DNA of 64,000 bases from Spodoptera frugiperda (taxonomy: Eukaryota > Arthropoda > Insecta > Lepidoptera > Noctuidae): the NCBI RefSeq assembly GCF_023101765.2, contig NC_064225.1, positions 8,854,001 to 8,918,000 of the forward strand. Reading direction: 5' to 3'. The notes under the pieces were generated by a model that searched no databases, had not been told where the DNA came from, and saw only the letters and a list, made by a program, of their open reading frames with translations. The position numbers were made by a program, and so were the translations under genes. Positions 32,801-44,655 of this stretch are shown one piece after another (position 1 is the stretch's first letter; every line of letters starts with the position of its first letter).

Positions 32801-35800
32801 ATCTATTTCGATCCCAACGCCATCTATCGAGGATAAAGACAACTTGGATTATTTATTTATACTCCGTTCGGGCATTTTCTTTGTACTAAAAGTTTAATTA
32901 TATTGATATAATTTTTTTCATACCTTTTTACTATTTGTTAACTTTTTTTTCGATGAATTAAAACAATAACATGAACCGAAGTCGTGTAACGATCGACATA
33001 GAATTATCTATACTCCGTTAGAGCGTTTTCTTTGTACTAAAAGTTGTATTATGTTATATTTTTCATTGCTTTTTACTATTTTGTAAAAACAAATTTCCAA
33101 TGAATTAAAACAATAACATGAACTGAACAATTGTAATTACACCATTGCGCGATCAACGCCATCTATCTACGGAGTATAGGAACAGCCCGACATTGTTCAA
33201 TTCCGTACTATAAGTACGAAATTGAACAATAGATGGCGCTGTATGTCCGGAATAAATTTATTTTTTATTTTATTTTTTTTTTATTTTTATTTTATTTTTA
33301 TTTTTATTTTATTTTATTTTTATTTTATTTTTATTTTATTTTATTTTTATTTTATTTTTATTTTATTTTTATTTTATTTTTATTTTATTTTTATTTTTAT
33401 TTTATTTTTATTTTATTTTTATTTTATTTTTATTTTATTTTTATTTTATTTTTATTTTATTTTTATTTTATTTTTATTTTATTTTTATTTTATTTTTATT
33501 TTATTTTTATTTTATTTTTATTTTATTTTTATTTTATTTTTATTTTATTTTATTTTTATTTTATTTTTATTTTATTTTTATTTTATTTTTATTTTTTTTT
33601 AAATTTAATTTAATTTTTATTTTATTTTTATTTTATTTTATTTTTATTTTATTTTTGTTTTATTTTTTTGATTTTTGAAATAAAAATATATCTATGTCCT
33701 TTCTAAGGTTCTAAACTATATCTGTACCAAATTTCAACCAAATCCGTCAAATAGTTGCGGAGATTAATGGTATAAGCATAGAATGTTCGACGTGATTCTT
33801 TAATTTGACATAACTTTTTTATTTATGAACCGATTGACATGAAACAAACACTAAATGTAAATTTAAGCATCCCACAATATATTCGTGAAAACCGCATCCA
33901 ACTCGGATCAGCCGTTTCTGAGATTAGCGCGCACAGACGAACAGACAAACAGACAAACAGACAAACAGACAAACAGACAAACAGACAAAAAAAAAGTTAA
34001 TTACATTTTTGGGTTCGACATCGACATAACAATAACCCCTGCTATTTTTTTTATTTTTATTTTCAATGTACAGACAGCACTTTTCTACGATTTTATTATA
34101 TGTATAGATTAGAATAAATGATTTGACTTGACTTTGACTTTGATTACATTTACCACTATTTTTGATTCAGGATAGCATCCATATATTCAGTACAGTTTAA
34201 AGTAATCGAAACAAGAGCCCGTTTGGTGCTCTGATTGGCCAGCTCGAATAAACCAACCAATCAGTACAGATTAAATCGATAAATATGAGATTAACTTACC
34301 ATTTTCAACATTCTTCAGTAAATCAGCAACTACCAGTCTACCAGAGCCAGCCTTCAAGCCTGCCCTTCCAGAGTAAATGCCAGAGGTAGACACCAGGTTC
34401 ACGTTGTTGGTGTAAGACCAAGATGGGGCGAATAGGGCAGCTGAAACAGAAATAATTGTTAATTATAACTCGTTGTATTCAGAATTATAACTTAGACTAA
34501 AAATAACTTAGACATGACAAGGCCTCAACCTTAAACATGTCTAAATATCGACGTATGATTTTATGTTAATCAAAAATTTTCTAAGCTATTCTGAAGCGAA
34601 AGTTTATTTCTGTCGATTGGACAGAAATATTATCTTCAGAATTTTGCAAAACTAACTCAATCTCACTTAACACTATTAATACATGCTTCTGTTCCATAAC
34701 TTTTACGAGTTATATGTACTTTCTAAGATTATTTAAACACCACTGACAAACGGTGAAGGAAAACATCGTGAGGGAACCTGGGTTTATAATTATTTATTTC
34801 CAATTATAAGTTTAAAATCGCCAACCTGCATTGAGCAAGCGTGGTGATTCAAACATTCTTCGTGTGAGAAGAGACCTTTGGTCAGCAATGACCACTAATA
34901 GGCTGTTGGTGTAAAGCCTATTACAAGTATTATACTTAAAGCCGTTATATCAAAATCACTTACCACTCAAGAACGGTAACTCAGACTGCCAGTCTCCAGT
35001 GAGAATGAAGTTCTTGACTCCTTTCAAGTGTTCCTCGTCATACAGAGCTAAGTCTTCTTCCATTATCACTCCGAACGTCACTCCGAAGTCAGTGGTAAAC
35101 GTAGCTGGTACTGAGGGTGACGCCGTGCAGTTGGCATTACTGTTTTGAGGTTTTCTGTAACTGTTAATGTTGAAAAATTGAAGATTATTATTGTGCTATT
35201 GTAGGATTGTTAGGAAAGTTTGGAATTAATTAATATTTTATAATATCTTTAGACGTACTAAATTAACTAATAATCACGGTTAACTCACGTACAATAATAT
35301 ACACTGCGCACGTTGCTCATGATGAATGTTCGCTCTGTGATTCGAAACTATTAGAGCTTTCTTCCAATAATGTACGCGAGTAAACCGTGACGTTTAGTTA
35401 ATCTCTTCAAACATTTCAAATCCAACCTAAATAGAAGTTGGTGGCGCACGTTGGCAAATTCACCAATCCATGTCATTAATGAGAATTTTCAAAAATTTAC
35501 AACCAAACAATTTTTTTCTCGACTCGGGACTCGAACCTAATTCCTCTTGCCTTGCACATATGTATGTAGGTCGGCCTTGTAACCACTCAAACTTGTACTT
35601 GTACTACAAAAGCAGAGCTGATCATATGATGAGATAATCGTTTGTTTATAAAGAATAATTTAAAATCTTCAAATATAAACTTACACGGCAACAATCTCTC
35701 CTTTCCTATCAAACACCAGGTTGCTCCTAACCATCTCATGGCCCACGTGACAACGAGCCTTCTCATACAAATGTATGGCGACATACACATTCGCTTGTTT

Positions 35801-38800
35801 AGCCGTCTCCGATATTACGTCGACAATCTGTAACAAAGAAAAAATGTTGTATGAAATACCTTGTACCTGGTCAAGCGAAATTTTGCCGATTGTACTTTTG
35901 CTAAACTTTTTTTTTTATTAATCCGCAGAAGTTTATTTTAATTATTAATCAGCGTTTGGCCATACACGTTTTAAATTACATTTAAATCCATAAATCATAA
36001 ATAAAATAAAATAAATTAAGAAAATCAGTAAAAATAACATCATGGAGTCCCGACTCCTACCTATTTTCTAGTAGCCGGCTCTCACAAGCTTTGTTGATAA
36101 CTTTAAAAATATTAATTATATAGAAGACATTGTACACTTCTGCCTATCCCATCCAACTTCCTTACAACAAAACCCATAAAACAAAATATCCAGACAGATT
36201 TCATCACCAAACAGTATTTATTAAAATCCTTGTCATTATGACAAGTGAAAGGCTGAATACGTCAATACCTTAGTCTACGTGACTTAGGACCACGCATCGC
36301 GTATTAAAAGTTAAAACGTTCTCTATGGAATATCCGTTAGAGCGAGACAGAACAACAACAAAGGATATAATGTATGTCGTTAGAAAGAGATGGAATGATA
36401 GCACGTGGGGATTGCGTGGCCGGGAATTTTGAAAGGATTTTTTTGTTTTTGTGATTGATGACAAATAATCATGACATTAGAAGGGTTGAGTAATGTGTTA
36501 TTGAGTGTTGAGGTATTCTATTAATCGAAGCTGCGGACAACTGAACGGGTTGCCGGGGCTTTTTAGTCAGTAAGTCTGACACTCCCTTCCGTCTCACCTA
36601 AAGCGTGAGAAGTCATTGAATGACTTTCCCCCTCCAAAATAATATTTAATCAGTAATAGTACAATATTGATAGAATCTAGAATAGTGTTTTCTGAATGGA
36701 GTATAGCCAGCTAATTTCAATTTGATATCTATTAGGTCTTCCTTCCCAAGCTTTCCAATCCCCGATTCCGCAACAACCCTTAAATTCCTAACCATCAAAA
36801 GAACGACGACGCACTTGTAACGCCTCCAGTGTTTCGGGTGTCCATGGGCGGCGGCGATTGCTTACATCAGGTGATCCATCTGCTCGTTTACCGGCTTATA
36901 CCATAAAAAAACTAAAGGGTGAAAATAAAAAAAAAGCTAAACTAAAAACCGAAGGTTAACAATGTGGAATCGAAACCTATCAACGGCAAGTACATACCAA
37001 TGTGACATTTTCCGAATTATTTGAATGGAAACTTACCTCATCATATTTATCAGAGGATTCGATGGAGTCCAGCGACGGCAACACCAGAATATCGACATCC
37101 TGTAAATTGATAAACGATAAGTATTCACATTAAACAATAAAATAAATAAATAAAGCTTTAAATATTAAGTTTGCAGACAAAGATGTTAATTTAGTATTCA
37201 TACCGTGAAGAATATGTGTTTAAAAATAAAAATACTTCATTTCAGAACATTATTCTTGTGTTTTATTTTTATTTATGCAACATCACGCCTTTTATCCCCG
37301 AATGAGTAGGCACTAGGCAGAGATGCACATAACGACACTTAATGCCGCTGTACAATGTACCCCCATGTTAAAAGTCCCATGTAATAGTGGTTGAGCCTAT
37401 TGCCATATACCAGGCACAATTCCAGACTCCGTGCTACTACTAAGAAATGTTTGAAAAACCGAAAAAAAGGAAAGTTAAATTTGCCGACCCGGGAATCGAA
37501 CTCAAGACCTCTTGTCCGGGGCCACTTGTGACCAACGAGACAGTTATTTTTATTTAATATTTATTATTCTGGCTTTGAGCAACTCAAGGAAATATTCGTT
37601 GCATGTATTTTGATCATGCACTGTAGTACATACGAGTGTGACGGTCAATGACCTATACAGCTGATCACCGCGTGCTCTTGGCTCTTTATATTTACAAACT
37701 TTACTTCCAAATTCAAATTCGAATTTGGAAGACTGCATCGAAATAAAAAAAAATATGATAATTTATTTTCACATTATTAAACCAAAGAGTGATCACCGCG
37801 TGCTCTTTATTTACAAACTTTAGTTCCAAATTCGAATTTGAATTTGGAGCTAAATATAAATTTATTATGACAATTTATTTTGACATTATATTAAACCAAA
37901 GAGGTTCTATTTGAAAAAAAAAACAATAACTGCCGTACTCAGAGACATTTATTGATTACTTAAACTATTCCTTAGTAACGATTTTGAATCGAAAACAATT
38001 GCTAAGGACTGGGTTAAGTAACCATTAAATGACTCTGAGTACAGCAATTAGTGTTTTATTTATTTCATTAAATATTGTATGTATTAATGGTTACGTTATC
38101 GCTGTTTTTCTACAGTTTGTGTTTAAAAATAACTGTGTTATGTTATGCTATGAGTGTTTGTAAAACAATATTGTTATCGTAGCACAACATGCTTGAGATC
38201 CCTGATACTCCTATATTGAGGTGACTGGAGAAGTACCAAGCTACGACCTACTGCTATTATTAGATAAACTATCAGGGTAGGACTTGGGCCAATGGGTGAG
38301 TTTCATTTATGTTAACTTATTTTGATCTGGAGCTGCGGACTACCTAGCGGGTTACCGGGGCTCCGGTTCGAAAAGCAGGAATGAATAATGTCTTTTAATC
38401 ATTAACTGCCCTAAGAAAACTATTAAAGGCAAATCCTCCGCTAAGCGTCGTCACCAATGACCTACGTGGTGGATAAAGTAAATGCGTGGTGGAAAAATAA
38501 AATTAGGTGAAACTTCTTAAACTTTGCATAAGTACGTCATTAAATTTGTCATTTTGACTTTAAATGGCATGTTTTTTTTAAATGTTCGTTTTCTTTATTC
38601 TTCTGATGGCAACCGAGTCTCCAATGTTGTCGACTATACTGCCAGTGTCAATTATTAACTGTGCCTTCATAACTATTAGAATTGTTACAGCTAGAATAAC
38701 TCTCTTTTACACTAACTAGGCATGTTTGTTTTTAAATTTCTTCACAGTATGAATACCTAGGCACAATATTATGTACAATTTCTATGATAATATTATTTTT

Positions 38801-40338
38801 ATACGAGTGTGACTCACCGAGTTCCCCGCTTCACGTATGAAACGCGTGTAGTCGGACATTTCTTTGTTTTGCAAGTGCAGTACACCTGCTCTGTAACTCT
38901 GTAAAAAAAGTTGGCAACCCTAGTTCCATTGTCTCTGCCTGTGGAGACAGGCGTGAGGTTACTTATGTATGTATGTGTAGAATACTGGTGAAGTTTTATA
39001 ATTCTAGGGTCCTACAGTTTACATCTAGACTTTAATTGTTCCGCAGCTGCGGACTACCTAGCGGGTTTACCGGGGCTCCCGGCTCGAAAAGCAGGAGTAG
39101 AAACGGGGTGGTTTTTAGTCAGTAAAAGTCTGACATTCATCTCGCCCAAGCCGGGAAAAGAAATAAGATGATTTTCCCTCCTCAAAAAAAAAAAAATACT
39201 TCAGTTGTCATAAAAAAATACGCTACTTTAAGGCGCAATATTTTAAATTCTGTACAAGATTCTTGTTTAAATATCTATTTAAAATAAGAACTCTCTTATT
39301 CTACAGAATAAGAAGAAATTAAAGAAATACATACAGCTTATTTATTTTTTATCTGTACCTACCATTAGGCATTAATCACATAAATACATAAGTAGGATTA
39401 CCTAAGGAAAAATCATTTACAAATAAATCATTATTTAAACAAATAAATGTCATGAATGACCTTTAAATGTAATTTAAATAATATTTACTTAAAAATACGT
39501 ATCTGTACCTACATATTTGTACGTATAATCTTGTGGTATAATAATGCACATAGTAACAGAATCGTAATAGATGTGAATCAATAATAGGGGCCTACGTGAC
39601 GTCTCATACATTCTCTATTCAAAAATTTGGAACGCAGGGAGATTCCTTTCTTAGAGCGAGACAGAACAACAACAATGAACATCAACCCTCGTGCTAGAAA
39701 GAGATGCAACAATAACACGCGCACGCTGCATGATCGGGAATCATTGTTTATGGTTTGTATAAAGGCGGTGATATTTTAAGACGCTTTTATTTATTTTGAA
39801 ATATTTGCTTTTTACTTTTTCTTTGTTTATGTTAGTAATTATCGTTTTGTTTATATTATAAAAATGCACATTATACAAGAATGCTAATGCTAATTTAGTA
39901 CCTAATTTTCATAAGTAGGTACGACCTCTCAAAAAAAATGTAGGTAATCTTTAAAATAAATGTAAATAAGGTACTTTATGCATGCATTTGTCATAATAAT
40001 GAATATTGCAAAAACTTAATAAGAATAAATGACTGTAGCTAATAAATTGCAGAATATTTTATTATTTCTATCTGTATGAAATATTGTTATCAATTTGCTA
40101 TTGAGGTCTGTTGAGGCTTAACATTAAGTAAATAGATAGATAGTTTACCTCATATGTGATTTAATATTTATTATTTAGCCCTATAAAAATAAAATATATT
40201 AGACAAGAAAAAATATGATTAATTTATAAGTAGGAACATTAGCGTAAAATAAAAAAAAAATAAACAAAAAAAACTCACCTCACTGGCAAAAACAGTACAC
40301 ACACACATGAAAGAAATCACAACGCTTAAAACCTTCAT
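26832..40338 (-). CDS. Vanin/biotinidase-like secreted protein, probable pseudoenzyme (9 exons, 444 aa)
   Basis: Minus-strand exons: 40338-40279, 38898-38818, 37099-37037, 35827-35685, 35160-34964, 34440-34300, 29984-29820, 27704-27605 and 27216-26832. All are GT-AG with matching phases, 445 codons in all. Residues 1-20 are a signal peptide. Residues about 21-230 follow the carbon-nitrogen hydrolase fold of vanins: DVDILVLP, NLVFDRKGEIVAVYRK, TTDFGVTFG. Later come the vanin C-terminal blocks ETICHRSFCCEFYV, YNLATFNGV and ATQICVL. Active family members use Glu-Lys-Cys. Here the Glu position is S56 and the Cys position is E150, while the Lys (K119) is kept. A hydrophobic C-terminus (LIVVVSIYIL) suggests a GPI signal or membrane anchor. 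Introns total about 12 kb and are packed with repeats. A binding rather than pantetheine-cleaving role is inference. Confidence 0.85.
27341..27550 (-). repeat. Family A repeat in the vanin-like gene
   Basis: Near full-length copy with AAATCATCCAATTACTTCTT, GACTAAAAACCACCCCGTTC and CCCATCTGTAGTGGTCTAAT. It lies in the last intron. Confidence 0.7.
27795..29234 (+). mobile_element. Long repeat, copy 1 (unclassified, LINE-like ends)
   Basis: Starts TAGCTTTTGCCCGCGACTTC and ends near TATTATATGTATAGAT. It matches 32074-34109 in the same orientation over its whole length, except for expansions in copy 2. No open frame of note, so it is non-autonomous. It lies in intron 7 of the vanin-like gene. Confidence 0.65.
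29354..29769. mobile_element. MITE-like element with about 95-bp inverted ends (family K)
   Basis: The left end ACTATACAATGTGATAGGGG and the following TCTAACCCGTTAAGG are mirrored at the right end, including ATTTTATCGACAAAAAAA on both sides. No coding potential. It ends about 50 bp from the vanin-like exon 29984-29820. Confidence 0.72.
30355..30811 (+). repeat. LINE-type 3' tail
   Basis: Two similar successive blocks, each with a string like ACGCACAG-CGAAAC followed by TAGGTTCC or GAGGTTCC, then GAGCACTAAGAA and CAACCCCCAAGGGG. The pattern resembles stacked ends of a non-LTR family. Confidence 0.45.
30812..30985 (+). repeat. Family A repeat
   Basis: GGAACGAGGTGGGTTTTAGT followed by TTTGACACTCCCTTCCG and an A-rich tail, joined directly to the preceding LINE-type tail. 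From here to 32073 lies AT-rich intron without a supported gene, apart from a short tail fragment at about 31345-31400 (GTGGGCGAAGCCGCGGGCGG). Confidence 0.6.
32074..34109 (+). mobile_element. Long repeat, copy 2, with expanded simple repeats
   Basis: Same start and end as copy 1 (27795-29234) and highly similar, but about 600 bp longer. The extra length is a GAT run (32160-32183), an ATTTT-type run (about 33256-33660) and an ACAGACAA run (about 33936-33988). It lies in the intron between vanin-like exons 34440-34300 and 29984-29820. Confidence 0.68.
33256..33660 (+). repeat. (ATTTT/ATTTTT)n microsatellite
   Basis: About 400 bp of almost uninterrupted ATTTT and ATTTTT units. The Phe/Tyr/Ile-only reading frames across it are an artefact of the repeat. 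Confidence 0.95.
34195..34265. repeat. Family D element, partial
   Basis: TTTAAAGTAATCGAAACAAG and TGATTGGCCAGCTCGAATAA. It ends about 35 bp from the donor of the vanin-like exon 34440-34300. Confidence 0.5.
35245..35403. mobile_element. Family C MITE
   Basis: ACGTACTAAATTAACTAA and AATCACGGTTAACTCACGTA at the left, mirrored by GCGAGTAAACCGTGACGTTT at the right. Confidence 0.62.
35518..35592 (-). repeat. Degraded tRNA-like SINE head
   Basis: The minus strand shows GAGTGGTTACAAGG and a B-box-like GGTTCGAGTCC, in the same arrangement as the family E heads, but stems are not closed. Confidence 0.45.
36275..36430. repeat. Family H repeat, copy 1
   Basis: Shares TTAGAGCGAGACAGAACAAC, AGAAAGAGATG and AGCACG-type blocks with 39590-39745. 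Both copies lie in vanin-like introns. Confidence 0.5.
36531..36911. repeat. Family A (+) then partial family B (-)
   Basis: 36531-36643 has AGCTGCGGACAACTG and GTCTGACACTCCCTTCCG (family A, plus). 36738-36911 has CCATGGGCGGCGGCGATTGC and TTATACCATAAAAAAA (family B, minus). Confidence 0.62.
37345..37552 (-). mobile_element. tRNA-derived SINE (family E), second copy
   Basis: Same layout as 1462-1703: CCAGACTCCGTGCTACTACT body and a head with the B-box region GGGAATCGAACTC read on the opposite strand. Confidence 0.62.
37655..37860. repeat. Imperfect tandem duplication with palindromic core
   Basis: GATCACCGCGTGCTCTT and the palindrome TTCCAAATTCGAATTTGG occur twice, about 130 bp apart, in a vanin-like intron. 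The following sequence to 38330 shows nothing recognisable. Confidence 0.5.
38330..39196 (+). repeat. Two family A fragments and a (TATG) LINE tail around vanin-like exon 2
   Basis: 38330-38376 is a short family A fragment (GAGCTGCGGACTACCTAGCG). 38920-38975 is the TATG-tailed sequence. 39046-39196 is a longer family A copy. The exon 38898-38818 lies between them. Confidence 0.6.
39590..39745. repeat. Family H repeat, copy 2
   Basis: TTAGAGCGAGACAGAACAAC and GAAAGAGATGCAAC as in copy 1. The rest of intron 1 of the vanin-like gene is AT-rich with no supported feature. Confidence 0.5.
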
Positions 40339-40790
40339 TGTTCTTATTTTGGCACTGGCACAAATTAAATTAAAATGTACAAAACAAAGTACAAAAAAAC
40401 TAACGAAAAATTCTAAATTCGAATGTGGAAGAAATGGCGCGAGCTTGCGTGTTTACAGACTGGCGCGCGGCGCGGTTGTGGCGAGTCTCTCGTCAGCTTT
40501 GATACTTAGGGCGAAAAACATTGCATTTGATTACGACTTGGTACCAAGATATCAATAGTATCTAAGTATTTTAGATTTGCTGCCTTCCACACACTGCGTG
40601 ATACGGGTTAAGGGCACTAATACAGAACTTTATCGCTGTTTCTTTAGTCTTTAGATAAACTGAGATTTTTCTGTGCAATGATGTAATCCGCAGCTTATCT
40701 TGCTTTGTGAGTTATTAAGAAGGAACTTTTGACCTTTTGTTATAAATATTACCGCTGTAAACAGCTAAGTATGTACAAACAGTAATTTTT

Positions 40791-40908
40791 TGAGCGGGGA
40801 AAATCATTCAATGTCTTCTCTCGCCTTGGGCGAGGCGAGAGAGAGAGAGAGAGTGTCAGACTTACTTCTTACTTAAAAATCACCCCGTCCCTACTCCTGC
40901 TTTTCGAG
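40791..40908 (-). repeat. Family A repeat with a GA run
   Basis: AAATCATTCAATGTCTTCTC and AAAATCACCCCGTCCCTAC flank a short GAGAGAGAGAGAGA run. It lies about 450 bp upstream of the vanin-like start codon; the region between (40339-40790) shows no clear TATA box. Confidence 0.62.
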
Positions 40909-40909
40909 T

Positions 40910-41105
40910 GTACGCCGCCGTGTCAGTGTACGCCGCGACAGCCCTCCTGAAGACACGGCGGTGCTCAACCCAGGACACACCGCCACCGAATGCTCCACCA
41001 TGTCTTCCGGGCAGTCCTCGCAGTGATGACACCCGGACGTTTCCTCCCGCCCAATCAGAAATAGGAACCAACCGAAGCTCCCATGTCCGGTAAGCACCTG
41101 CGACT
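40910..41105 (-). pseudogene. Non-LTR retrotransposon ORF2 C-terminal fragment
   Basis: The minus strand encodes LTGHGSFGWFLFLIGREE, then CHHCEDCPEDMVEH and VCPG. The layout (LTGHG near a GREE block, then a C-C-H-C cluster) is typical of the end of ORF2 in R1/jockey-type LINEs. It is only about 65 residues with no catalytic domain, so it is a dead 5'-truncated relic. It joins a family A repeat at its left. Confidence 0.6.
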
Positions 41106-41179
41106 AGCGGTGACGACGCCGTGGCGCCTTTACAAACATACAAGTTCACATGCACATGACACTAAGACCTGACAATAAT

Positions 41180-41255
41180 TTGTGGATCACACAGAGTTGC
41201 TCCGTGCGGGAACCCGCTACACGTTGCGCGGCAGCCGTGCAGTCAGTGTGTAGAA
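41180..41255 (-). repeat. tRNA-like SINE fragment (family F)
   Basis: GGATCACACAGAGTTGCTCC followed by GCTACACGTTGCGCGGCAGC, as near 1470 and 2790. From here to 41735 nothing convincing is seen. Confidence 0.5.
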
Positions 41256-41734
41256 CTTGGTAGAACTCAACCGTGTAGATCTGAACAATACACAAAATTA
41301 GCATAAACATCTACCTACCAAAGAATCGAGAACATCGTTCCTATTCTGAAATCGTTTAAATATTTCTAAACCTTCTATTAAGTACACAACAGTTTGATAG
41401 CAAAACATTAAAGATGGTATCACATCTTTTGAGTTTAAGAGGTAACTATAAAAATAGATGTTCGTGTCATCCATTGTAACATTACTTTTTATCATGATCA
41501 GTGAGGTCTCAGGTGATGGCCATAAATTATAGTTTCATTATAAACGGTATGGCGTGACAACTTATACCTAAATACCTAAATCAGCAGGCAAATCTTTTTT
41601 TAAAACCTTCGCTTTAGGTTATTACCAGATTTCACCAGTTTTTGGGCGGATGTAATTGCATTTGAGTTTAAGTAAATAGCTTATTTTTGATGACATACAT
41701 TTTTTATTTTTGTCCTGTAATTTGAAGTAAGATA

Positions 41735-41945
41735 TAGGTGGAATATCATCCAATGATTTCACCTGCCCTTCGGTGAGGCCTTTACTTGAAAGGGCGTACC
41801 TATACCATTTAATGAATTCTCCCGCTTAGGGTGAGGCTAGGAGTGTCAGACTCTTACTGACTAAAAACCCCGTTCCCCCGTTCCTTCTCCTGCTCTTCAA
41901 TGCCGGAGCCCCGGCAACCTGCTAGGTAGTCCGCAGGTCCGGAAA
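41735..41945 (-). repeat. Family A repeat
   Basis: TCATCCAATGATTTCACCTG, then a second start-like block, GACTCTTACTGACTAAAAAC and GCCGGAGCCCCGGCAACC. The doubled left end suggests one copy inserted into another. 41946-42690 holds no recognised feature. Confidence 0.62.
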
Positions 41946-42689
41946 GTTAGACATATACAAGTATTGCGTCTGCGTTTCAATGCAGAAATTAAGGGATATT
42001 TTCCCGTCTTTCCATTTTGGTTGAGGAACTGTTCTTTTAACACATTGAACGCCGTGGTGGTCACCGATGACCGACGTTAGCGGAAGATTTGCTTTCAACA
42101 GTTTTCTATTGGCAGTCAAAGACTTAACGACAAAAATCTGCTTAGGTAGTTATGTCCAACGTAATACATACTCGTAGATATTACTCTGGTATCAGTTATA
42201 GCACCTTCTCATCACGTTGCAACTATCAGATTTGAATTATATTTTGTTAATCCAGAAGATTTATTTAGAAAGATTACACAGTAAAATGTAGGCTATCTCA
42301 TCATCACGCGTTGATCACGCAGCGGAAATAATTGTAAAAGATTGTATAATCAATATGGCAATAGATACTTATTTATATTTCATATCAAAAAGAAAACTAC
42401 ACTACGTAAAAACCAATATTACTCGTATTGAATAGATAATCATTACACTCATTTAATTTAAGTTTTACTGATAAAGCCTACGTGATAATCACGTGTAAGA
42501 AACATGATTTTAATACCTATGTATTAAGGTAGGTAATAGATAGACATGTCCCAAATTGGCATTATGAATCACCAACATCAAGAGCCTGTGATAGTCCACT
42601 GCTGGACTGCGGGCCTCCTCTGCGTAAAGAGTTACCATAATCTTTTCACTTAGCAGCTGGGTTGAAGATCGCACTTTAAAATGTTCAGG

Positions 42690-42962
42690 TATTTTTTTAT
42701 GGTAAAAGCCGGTGAACCAGGATCACCTGATTGTAAGCAATCGCCGCCGCCCATGGACACCCGAAACACCAGAGGCGTTACAAGTGCGTTGCCGGCCTTT
42801 TAGGAATCGGGGATTCGGAAGGGGGTAAGGCGGTAATTGACCCTCCGATAACCTCACTAACACAACGCAAGCGTTGTTTCACGTCGGTTTTCTGTGAGGC
42901 CGTGGTATCACTCCGGTCGAGCCCGCCCATTCGTGCCGAAGCATGTCTCTCCCACACTTATA
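42690..42962 (+). repeat. Family B repeat, full length
   Basis: Starts TTTTTTTATGGTAAAAGCCG and ends TCTCTCCCACACTTA. It is the clearest plus-orientation full copy in the window. Confidence 0.72.
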
Positions 42963-43689
42963 AGATCACACTTACTAGGTTTTTCGAATAGCACTGCTGC
43001 TCGATCTGTGTCGAATATTTTGCTTATCAGTTGGATGTTACGTCTCCCGCAGTAAAAGTATGGTTCGTGACAAATGTATTTTACCTACTAGTGTTTTATA
43101 AATTCCAGAGCAATCACTGTGGTCATCAAAGCATTCCCTTGCACTACTGGACATAGACCTCTCTAATAGCATGCCACTGAGCTGGATCTACTTCTCTTCT
43201 AATCCAACCACTGCCATATTTTGAATATCGTTACCACATTTCAATTAATAATCTGAATGATTTTCATTCTTTAGTTGTATGCAGTATCTGTCAAAAAGTA
43301 TTAAACTTAAATCGATCCAGAAATTTTGGATTACAATCGATTAAGAATTAACGTTGGCCCTGGAGCCAGAGAGCGCCCTACACTACATTAACCCGGAGTA
43401 TGCCTGGAGCACAGATCTACGCGAGACACAATGTGTTTTCTATTGTATTTCATATACTGGCATACTAGAGGTTAACTTACGCATGATCACGTCTACCCAT
43501 TCAGGCCCTCGTGTTTAGAGACACGTATAAAATATGACTGGCGTTCAGTTGAGTCATCTCATCGGTCCTGTGACCAATGTAGCCGGTACAATGAAGCTTG
43601 TTACACTTTGGACTTTTCCCTGTTATAAAAACCTAAACGTAAATTTTCATCTGACGTGGTGACATTCAGGGTGATTAACGGCTCAGGAA

Positions 43690-44037
43690 GCTAACAATAC
43701 CCTAAGTATGAGTTTGCTTTACGTTCAACGAAAACGAAACGGGATCGCGTTTGGCGCTCTGATTGGTTCGTTCATTCGCGCCGGCCAATCAGAGCGGATT
43801 CAACGTAAAACAAACTCGTACTAAGAATACATTTTTTTTATGGAATAAGCCGGCAAACGAGCGCACGGATCACCTGACGAATGCATTGCCAGGCTTTTGG
43901 GGATTAGGAATTAAAGGGTTGTAGAGGAATCGGGGATTGGGAAGACTGGGAAGGGTAAGTGGGCCTCCGGTAACCTCACTCACACAACGCAAGCAAGCAT
44001 TGTTTCACGTCGGTTTTCTGTGAGGCCGTGATCGGCG
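43690..44037. repeat. Family D element followed by a partial family B repeat
   Basis: 43690-43830 has AGTTTGCTTTACGTTCAACG and its mirror AACGTAAAACAAACTCGTA (family D). 43831-44037 starts TTTTTTTATGGAATAAGCCG (family B, plus). The stretch 42963-43690 before it shows only LINE-like scraps such as CACTACTGGACATAGACC. Confidence 0.62.
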
Positions 44038-44655
44038 GTCTACTGGACTTTAGGTCTATAATAGACCACTATTTATTTTATTTAAACTGTTGATACTTCT
44101 AGACCTCATCGACACTTAGCACGTGCACCATCTAGAGTAGCCTTGGAAACCATCTTAGGCATTATTTTCGAACCAAATGACTCACTTGTTATTATTCTAT
44201 TCTATTTTAATACTACCTATATATAAGCGCATTACTCAGTAACGGCATAGATAACTTATGTGATAACATTAACTTAACGATAATCTAATGTTGTATTATT
44301 CAGAATTTGCAAGATAAAAATATTTTGATGCTATTTTTGTGTGAGTGACGCACTGTGGCCTTATTGAGGAAAATGAAATGAAAACATTGAACAATTGTAA
44401 CTGGAAAAATGCGGCGTATCTGATGTTTGATTGGATTATAGATTTTATTAAATTTTGTTAAGTCGTTTTCATGTAACTGCAATCAATTTTGAGGGGGAAA
44501 ATCACAGAAAAGATAAATATATCTGTTTTGTGGGAAAATCATCCAATGACTTCTCCCGACACCAGTTTTAGGCAGATGTAATTGCATTTGGTTGAAGTAA
44601 CTTATAATAAAATACACTTTTTATTTTTGTTCGGTAACTTGAAGTAAGATATATA

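Noticed and set aside
33222..33613. Long open frames made almost only of Phe, Tyr, Ile and Leu
   Set aside because: They are translations of the ATTTT microsatellite and have no gene structure.
40307..40558. Plus-strand frame of 83 codons
   Set aside because: It is antisense to the first exon and signal peptide of the vanin-like gene and has no supporting signals.
41298..41495. Minus-strand frame of 65 codons with a donor-like end
   Set aside because: The composition is plausible, but no acceptor, partner exon or motif was found, and AT-rich sequence gives such frames by chance.
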